Program-made: the position numbers and the translations under genes
Notes under the pieces: generated by a model
Told to the model about the DNA's origin: nothing
Database searches by the model: none
What the model saw: the letters and a program-made list of their open reading frames with translations, nothing else
Shown here: positions 4,880-10,248 of the stretch, piece after piece
How the letters are laid out: each line of letters opens with the position of its first letter
How positions within the stretch are numbered: position 1 is the first letter of the stretch
DNA from: Burkholderiaceae bacterium
Lineage (GTDB): Bacteria; Pseudomonadota; Gammaproteobacteria; Burkholderiales; Burkholderiaceae
Direction: 5' to 3'
DNA length: 10,248 nt
Assembly (NCBI GenBank): GCA_947371415.1
Contig: CANBPJ010000060.1
Span: forward strand, 1 to 10,248

Positions 4880-7723
4880 TTATGCAGGGACTTCTGCTTT
4901 TGTGAGGAAGTTGGCAATCATTTGTTTCACTTCAGGCTTGCAGGAGCCACAATTAGTGCCGCATTGTGTTTCGGCCTGAAGAAAGACCATTGCGTCATCT
5001 GGGCTGGTTCCTGCCGGCATTTTGGCCAACTGGATTGTCATCTGATCTGCAGAAACATTGAAGCAGTTACAAATCGCTTTACCCTTAGACTTGATTTCAA
5101 CCGGGGGCTTGCTGACTGGCATCAATAGAGATCGGCCGAGAATTTTCGCATCCAAGCCGCCCTCTAAGTACTCCCTGAGCCAAGCAGTACTTGCTAGACT
5201 ATCACTAGAACCTGTGAGCATCGCGGACAACACGGTATCTTGCGCGCGCACTAGTCGCACAATGCCCCTGCGCTTATCGCTGTAGCGCATGACGGGTTCC
5301 CCTGAGGCCTCATCTAATTTGAATTTTTGCATCACTTGCTTTAGGGCTCCACTAGCAAGTGATTCAGGCTCTTCAAGCGGGTCATGGTGATGAGCGGCTT
5401 TAAATGAAACCCCAATCAGATCGCTATCCTGTTCTCTACCAAATAAGACGCATTGGGCAGAGTCAAATTGAGGAAGGAGACTGCGCAAGTTGTTTTGAAC
5501 GGTAAATGCTTCCTCTTTTGGGAATAAGCCAAATGCCACGAGCTGCCACGGAAGATTTGCCGGCAAAATTTTGACGGCTGAATGCTTTAATTCCGGTTGA
5601 CCGGATACGGGGTCAATCATGTTGCAGGTGAGGCCATTGACTCCGCGGCCTGGAGCTTTGCCCGCGGCACCTGAAATAAATTCAGAACCCCAGTGCATGG
5701 CAATAAAAGCTTGTGAGGAAGCAATATCTTCCGACACCTTGATTGGGAAAATCTCACTACCCCGACGGCTAGTGACGTGAACTAAATCACCATTGACTAA
5801 ATTCATTCTGCCAGCGTCTTTTGGCGAGAGCTCAACGCAAGGCTCTGGAGAGTGTGCGTAAAGAGTCCCAACGGTTCCGGTTCTACTCATGCCGTGCCAT
5901 TGATCTCGCAAGCGACCGGTATTTAAAGCAAAGGGGTAGCGAGCATCGACAGATTCAGCAGTGGCTTTGTAAGGCGCGGCAATAAAGTGCGCTTTCTTAT
6001 CTTTAGTGGGGAAGATGCCATTTTCGTAAAGCCGTTTTTTGCCAAAGTAAGACCCTTTAGGCATCGGCCACTGTTGCGGGCCACGTTCTTCAAGAATGTG
6101 ATAGCTCAGGCCGGTAATGTCGAGATCTCGACCTGCGGTACTTTCACGATGTTCATTCCAAATATCTTCTGGTCCAGCATAAGGAAAGAGTGTAGAGACC
6201 CCCTCTTTTCTATTGCCGGGTATTAGCGCTTCCAGGGCACGCCCAATTTCTAATGCAATTTGCCAATCATGTTTAGCTGACTCATAAGGGTCGATTGCAG
6301 GATTGACTTTAGAAATTCGGCGCTCTGAGTTGGTAACGGTACCTACTTTTTCTGCCCAAGTCGTTGCTGGTAAGAGTACATCGGCATAGAGCGTGGTTGC
6401 TGTATGTGCGTAGGCTTCTTGAACTACCACGAACTCTGCTTTGCTAAGCCCCTCATGAACGGCATTGAGGTCAGGCATGGATTGTGCGGGGTTTGTGCAG
6501 ACAATCCAAATGGCTTTCAGTTTTCCAGTGCGCAATGCTACGAACATGGGGATTGCGCTGAGGCCCGGTTTTTCAGGAACAGAATGCACTCCCCATAAGT
6601 TGGCTACCTCGGCGCGATGTTCTGGATTGGCGAGATCGCGGTGCGCTGATAATAGGTTAGCCAATCCACCCACTTCTCTGCCACCCATCGCATTCGGCTG
6701 ACCAGTCAGAGAGAAGGGGCCGGCTCCAGCCTTGCCAATTTGACCGGTTGCTAAATGCAAGTTCACTAAGGTGGCGTTCTTGGCTGTACCTGAGGCTGAT
6801 TGGTTTAGTCCTTGGCAATACATGGACAGTGTTGCAGGGGAGGTAGCAAACCATTGCGCCGCTTGATAGAGATCTTTTTCTTTAATACCGCAAATCTCAC
6901 TCACAGCTTTGGGTGTGAAATCCCTGACTAGATCTCGAAGCGCATCAAACCCCTCGGTATACGCCTTGATATAGGACTCATCAATCCATTTTTCCCAGAG
7001 CATGATGTATAGCATGCCGTGATACAGAGCGACATCAGTGCCGGGTTGAATCTGTAAATACAGGTCAGCCTCTTTTGCCGTATCTGTTTTTCTAGGATCC
7101 ACCACGATCACCTTGAGATCGGGATTCTTCTGGCGAGCATCCTCAAGGCGTCGGTACAAAATAGGGTGTGCAAAAGCAGTGTTCGATCCCGTGATAAAGA
7201 TGGTCGATGCAGAGTCGATATCCTCATAGGAGCAAGGAGGTGCATCCATCCCCAAGGTTTGCTTATAGCCAGCTACTGCACTGGACATACACAAGCGTGA
7301 ATTAGTATCAATGTTGTTCGAGCCAATTAAGCCCTTCATCAACTTATTGAAGATGTAATAGTCTTCGGTAAGTAACTGTCCTGAAACATAGATACCCACA
7401 GACTCTGGGCCATACTCTTGGATGATGTCAGCAAATTTCTTGGCAACGGTTTGAATCGCCTCTGGCCAAGCGATATCGGTTGGCGCCTCACCTCTCACAG
7501 TTCTGATAGCTGGCGATCCTAAGCGAGCTTGTTTTTGTAGGCTGGGGTTTGCGGTGAGATGAAGGGTGGATCCTTTACTGCAGAGTCTGCCAAAGTTTGC
7601 AGGATGATCGGGGTCGCCACGGACCCCGGTTACTTCTAAGCTTCCATTGCTTGATGGCGTAGTTTCAATAATGACACCACAGCCAACACCACAGTAGCAA
7701 CAGGTGCTTTTAACTTCAGCCAT
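4880..7723 (-). CDS. nasA: Assimilatory nitrate reductase, catalytic (molybdopterin) subunit
   Basis: A 947-residue cytoplasmic molybdoenzyme of the NasA/NapA/FdhF group that reduces nitrate to nitrite. The N-terminal [4Fe-4S] site is C8-x2-C11-x3-C15-x32-C48. SRLCMSSAVAGY gives the likely Mo-ligand Cys145. The segment TGSNTAFAHPILYRRLEDAR and the catalytic-domain stretch FSLTGQPNAMGGREVGGLAN are typical of the family, and the molybdopterin-dinucleotide domain includes FALNTGRLRDQWHGMSRTG. The C-terminus carries a BFD-like [2Fe-2S] domain with C885, C887, C921, C925 and C928 (ICNCFNVS ... CGTNCGSCKP), as in Klebsiella-type NasA. No twin-arginine signal is present, which fits the assimilatory type rather than NapA. 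ATG at 7723 overlaps the nirD stop by eight bases, so translation is coupled. Its usual electron-transfer partner NasC is not encoded in this window. Confidence 0.96.
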   Translation of the reverse strand: MAEVKSTCCYCGVGCGVIIETTPSSNGSLEVTGVRGDPDHPANFGRLCSKGSTLHLTANPSLQKQARLGSPAIRTVRGEAPTDIAWPEAIQTVAKKFADIIQEYGPESVGIYVSGQLLTEDYYIFNKLMKGLIGSNNIDTNSRLCMSSAVAGYKQTLGMDAPPCSYEDIDSASTIFITGSNTAFAHPILYRRLEDARQKNPDLKVIVVDPRKTDTAKEADLYLQIQPGTDVALYHGMLYIMLWEKWIDESYIKAYTEGFDALRDLVRDFTPKAVSEICGIKEKDLYQAAQWFATSPATLSMYCQGLNQSASGTAKNATLVNLHLATGQIGKAGAGPFSLTGQPNAMGGREVGGLANLLSAHRDLANPEHRAEVANLWGVHSVPEKPGLSAIPMFVALRTGKLKAIWIVCTNPAQSMPDLNAVHEGLSKAEFVVVQEAYAHTATTLYADVLLPATTWAEKVGTVTNSERRISKVNPAIDPYESAKHDWQIALEIGRALEALIPGNRKEGVSTLFPYAGPEDIWNEHRESTAGRDLDITGLSYHILEERGPQQWPMPKGSYFGKKRLYENGIFPTKDKKAHFIAAPYKATAESVDARYPFALNTGRLRDQWHGMSRTGTVGTLYAHSPEPCVELSPKDAGRMNLVNGDLVHVTSRRGSEIFPIKVSEDIASSQAFIAMHWGSEFISGAAGKAPGRGVNGLTCNMIDPVSGQPELKHSAVKILPANLPWQLVAFGLFPKEEAFTVQNNLRSLLPQFDSAQCVLFGREQDSDLIGVSFKAAHHHDPLEEPESLASGALKQVMQKFKLDEASGEPVMRYSDKRRGIVRLVRAQDTVLSAMLTGSSDSLASTAWLREYLEGGLDAKILGRSLLMPVSKPPVEIKSKGKAICNCFNVSADQMTIQLAKMPAGTSPDDAMVFLQAETQCGTNCGSCKPEVKQMIANFLTKAEVPA

Positions 7724-8066
7724 GAGTTGCTTGCAATTCCTCGCGGTTTAACCACACCACGCCGGACTCTACTTTGACCGCAAAAGATTTGGCACAGCCT
7801 TCATCAGGTGCAACAGCGCAACCAGTAGAAAGATCAATATTCCAGGAGTGCAGGGGGCAGGTTACTGATTTGCCATGAACGATGCCCTGTGACAGAGGAC
7901 CGCCTTTATGCGGGCACTGATCCAATACGGCAAATACGTCATCCTCTGAGTTTCTGAAGATCGCAATTTGACCAGCAGGCGCCTGAATGACGCGAGAGCC
8001 CAGCACAGGAATCTCCTCAACAGTGGTGATCTGCTGCCAATCTGGTGATGGTGAAGTATTAGACAT
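7716..8066 (-). CDS. nirD: Nitrite reductase [NAD(P)H] small subunit, Rieske-type
   Basis: 116 residues from ATG 8066. NirD is the small partner of NirB in cytoplasmic nitrite reduction to ammonium. The protein is a Rieske-fold domain with all four cluster ligands: CPHKGGPL gives C51 and H53, and CPLHSWNIDL gives C70 and H73. That differs from E. coli NirD, in which these ligands are lost. The rest matches the family (VIQAPAGQIAIFRN, VFAVLDQCPH, FAVKVESGVVWLN). The start is fixed by GAGGTG four bases upstream; an open frame extends to a TTG at 8150, but that extra stretch lies inside nirB and looks non-conserved. The gene overlaps the nirB stop by eight bases and the nasA start by eight bases, so nirB, nirD and nasA are almost certainly co-translated. 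Confidence 0.95.
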   Translation of the reverse strand: MSNTSPSPDWQQITTVEEIPVLGSRVIQAPAGQIAIFRNSEDDVFAVLDQCPHKGGPLSQGIVHGKSVTCPLHSWNIDLSTGCAVAPDEGCAKSFAVKVESGVVWLNREELQATHG

Positions 8067-10248
8067 TGCCCACCTCGACGATTGGAATAGTTTTAAATTG
8101 ACGAATATCGACGCCGGCTCTTTCGAAATCTTTCCAAGGGTCTGGGGCATCTTTCAAATCAAAGAGCAGTCTTTCGTACAGAGCTTTGCGGCTTTCTGCA
8201 TCCTCAACTACTTTTTGCTTGATGTATTCCATACCAACTCTAGCCAGGTAATGGACGGTGCGATCGAGATACCAGGCTTCCTCACGGTACAACTGTAAGA
8301 AGGCTCCAGAATACTCGCGGACCTCCTCATCAGTCTTAACCTTGCAGAGGAATTCCGCTACTTCCGTTTTGATTCCGCCGTTACCGCCGATATACAGCTC
8401 CCAGCCGGATTCAACGCCAATGATGCCAACGTCTTTAATGCCAGCTTCGGCGCAATTCCGCGGACAGCCAGATACTGCAAGCTTGACTTTATGGGGTGCG
8501 TACATCCCGAAGAGCATTCTCTCTAGATCTACGCCCATCTTCATGGAGGATTGAGTGCCAAAGCGGCAGTGCTCATCACCAACGCAAGTTTTCACTGTAC
8601 GAATAGACTTTCCATAGGCATGGCCTGATGGCATGTCTAATTCTTTCCAGACTGCAGGTAAGTCTTCTTTCTTGATGCCAAGCAAATCGATACGCTGTCC
8701 GCCAGTCACCTTTACTGTTGGCACTTGATACTTTTCTGCAACATCCGCAATTCGGCGCAGCTCGGAAGGCGTAGTTAATCCACCATACATCCGTGGAATG
8801 ACGGAATAGGTGCCGTCTTTCTGAATATTGGCATGAGCACGCTCATTAATAAAGCGAGATTGTGGATCATCTTTGGCTTCATGCGGCCAAGTAGAGATGA
8901 GGTAGTAGTTCAGTGCTGGGCGGCAGGTAGCACAACCATTTGGCGTTCTCCAGTTGAGTTCTGTGCGAACTTCTTCCTGAGAAATTAAATGGCTTGTACG
9001 TATGGCTTGACGAATTTCATCATGTGAAAGATCAGAGCATCCGCAAATCGATTTTTTCCTTGGGGTAGCTGAGTAGTCTGTACCCAATACATTCATTAAT
9101 ACTTGCTCGACTAATCCAGTACATGAGCCGCAGGAGCTACTAGCTTTAGTGCATTTTTTTACTTCATCTAAAGTAAAGAGACCTTGCTCACGTATGGCTT
9201 TGACAATCGTGCCCTTGGTGACGCCATTGCAGCCACAGACTTCATCAGCATCCGTCATTCCTGCAACTTTATTGTGACCTTGGTGACCTACGTCTCCAAT
9301 ATTAGATTCACCAAACATCAGCGTGTCACGAATTTCTGCAATACTTTGTTCATCACGCATTAACTTGAAATACCAAGTGCTATCTGCGGTATCTCCGAAC
9401 ATGCAGGCACCAATCAGGCGATCATCTTTGAGCACGAGTTTTTTATAAACGCCGCCAATCGGGTCTGCCAGGGTGATTTCTTCTGTACCTTCGCCACCCA
9501 TAAAGTTGCCAGCAGAAAAGAGGTCGACGCCGGTCACTTTGAGCTTTGTCGAAGTGACTGAACCTTGATAGCGACCAATGCCATGCTGGGCCAAGTGGTT
9601 CGCACATACTTTTGCTTGTTCAAATAAGGGCGCAACTAAACCATAGGCGGTACCACGATGGCTTGCGCACTCACCCACTGCATAGACTCTGGGGTCAAAA
9701 GTTTGTAAGGTGTCATTGACAACGATACCCCGTTGGCAATGCAGTCCTGCTGATTCTGCTAATGCAGTATTGGGTTTGATGCCCGCAGCCATCACTACCA
9801 AGTCTGCCGGGATCTCAAGCCCGCCTTTAAAGCGGATGTGGCCAACGCGATCGCCGGTAGCATTGGGGGTAATTGCTTCAGTTGAAGTCTTTAGTAAAAA
9901 CTTGAGACCCTTGGCTTCGAGTGATTTTTGCAATAAGTCTGCAGCCGTTTTGTCTAGTTGGCGTTCCATCAACCAGTCGGCGAGATGGACTACAGTCACA
10001 CTCATACCTCTGAGTGCGAGACCATTGGCCGCTTCCAGACCCAGCAAACCACCTCCAATGACGACTGCATTTTTGTAGCGGGTCGCTACATCAATCATTT
10101 CATTGGTATCTTTAATATCACGATAGGCAGTCACGCCTGGTAAATCATTTCCAGGAACCGGCAGTATGAAAGGCAATGAACCCGTTGCTAGTAGCAAGCG
10201 ATCATAGCTCTCAACGGTGCCATCATCGGCGGTAACTGTGCGTTCCCT
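8059..10248 (-). CDS. nirB: Nitrite reductase [NAD(P)H] large subunit, 5' end off the window
   Basis: The reading frame is open to the right edge, giving 729 visible residues; roughly the first hundred (FAD-binding start) are missing. NirB reduces nitrite to ammonium with six electrons from NAD(P)H at a siroheme-[4Fe-4S] centre. Numbering from the edge, the NAD(P)-binding loop VVIGGGLLGLEAANG lies at 62-76 and the second FAD motif VYAVGECASH at 188-197. A first BFD-like [2Fe-2S] domain has C338, C340, C373 and C376, and a second has C402, C404, C439 and C442. The ferredoxin-like half domain follows. The siroheme/[4Fe-4S] ligands are TCVGDEHCRFG (C555, C561) and SGCPRNCAEA (C595, C599). All expected cluster ligands are present, so it looks functional. 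The stop at 8059-8061 overlaps the nirD start. Any promoter of the operon lies beyond the right edge. Confidence 0.96.
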   Translation of the reverse strand, partial: RERTVTADDGTVESYDRLLLATGSLPFILPVPGNDLPGVTAYRDIKDTNEMIDVATRYKNAVVIGGGLLGLEAANGLALRGMSVTVVHLADWLMERQLDKTAADLLQKSLEAKGLKFLLKTSTEAITPNATGDRVGHIRFKGGLEIPADLVVMAAGIKPNTALAESAGLHCQRGIVVNDTLQTFDPRVYAVGECASHRGTAYGLVAPLFEQAKVCANHLAQHGIGRYQGSVTSTKLKVTGVDLFSAGNFMGGEGTEEITLADPIGGVYKKLVLKDDRLIGACMFGDTADSTWYFKLMRDEQSIAEIRDTLMFGESNIGDVGHQGHNKVAGMTDADEVCGCNGVTKGTIVKAIREQGLFTLDEVKKCTKASSSCGSCTGLVEQVLMNVLGTDYSATPRKKSICGCSDLSHDEIRQAIRTSHLISQEEVRTELNWRTPNGCATCRPALNYYLISTWPHEAKDDPQSRFINERAHANIQKDGTYSVIPRMYGGLTTPSELRRIADVAEKYQVPTVKVTGGQRIDLLGIKKEDLPAVWKELDMPSGHAYGKSIRTVKTCVGDEHCRFGTQSSMKMGVDLERMLFGMYAPHKVKLAVSGCPRNCAEAGIKDVGIIGVESGWELYIGGNGGIKTEVAEFLCKVKTDEEVREYSGAFLQLYREEAWYLDRTVHYLARVGMEYIKQKVVEDAESRKALYERLLFDLKDAPDPWKDFERAGVDIRQFKTIPIVEVGNV
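8071..8076 (-). promoter_or_regulatory. Shine-Dalgarno sequence that fixes the nirD start
   Basis: On the minus strand GAGGTG lies four bases before the ATG at 8066, within the last codons of nirB. It is the strongest ribosome binding site among the operon's internal junctions. It supports the ATG over the upstream TTG at 8150, which has no such sequence in a conserved context. Confidence 0.6.

Noticed and set aside
4873..4917. Longer ybiB start at TTG 4917
   Set aside because: It would overlap nasA by 38 bases; homologues begin near the MSISSFLQVIGRG segment, which starts at ATG 4872.
8067..8150. Longer nirD reading frame starting at TTG 8150
   Set aside because: The added residues lie inside nirB, are not conserved-looking, and the ATG at 8066 has a strong GAGGTG ribosome binding site.
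10195..10197. nirB start at TTG 10197
   Set aside because: The frame continues upstream through ESYDRLLLATGS, a conserved NirB interior stretch, to the window edge, so this is an internal Leu codon.

Overview
The window looks like part of a freshwater betaproteobacterial chromosome, most like Polynucleobacter or a relative in Burkholderiaceae. This rests on moderate G+C, the protein sequences, and the compact nirB-nirD-nasA-ybiB order. It is an inference from recognition, not from a database search. No tRNA, rRNA, CRISPR array, insertion sequence or phage gene was seen.

Left part (1-681): no intact gene. An open frame on the minus strand runs off the left edge (first ATG at 112). Bases 113-262 are AT-rich and show no convincing gene. 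Bases 263-471 hold a damaged copy of a secreted Yx(FWY)xxD-motif lipoprotein (COG4315/PF03640-like). It lacks a start codon and most of its middle, and is frameshifted. Bases 472-632 hold another coding fragment, apparently broken at a run of six T.

Middle left (682-2155): a small VOC/glyoxalase-fold protein on the plus strand. It converges on a two-gene minus-strand unit: a DUF1348 (SnoaL/NTF2-like) protein, then an overlapping YdjA-type nitroreductase.

Middle (2156-3959): a short divergent intergenic region carries a possible NtrC-like half-palindrome. It precedes an HPP-family membrane protein fused to two CBS domains (plus strand). Converging on it is a second, minimal HPP membrane protein that is the last gene of the nitrate operon.

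Right part (3450-10248, all minus strand): a tightly packed nitrate-assimilation operon, transcribed nirB (5' end off the right edge) -> nirD -> nasA -> ybiB -> HPP gene. Two junctions overlap by 8 nt and the other two gaps are 7 and 4 nt. NasA reduces nitrate to nitrite, and NirB/NirD reduce nitrite to ammonium with NAD(P)H. The terminal HPP gene is a good candidate for a nitrite or nitrate transporter, because HPP proteins of cyanobacteria and chloroplasts transport nitrite. YbiB (TrpD2-like) is a nucleic-acid-binding protein with no obvious role in nitrogen metabolism. No nasC-like reductase and no classical nitrate transporter lie in this window.

Nothing here amounts to a clearly new system. 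The most interesting feature is two HPP-family membrane proteins, one with nucleotide-sensing CBS domains, beside the nitrate/nitrite reductase genes.
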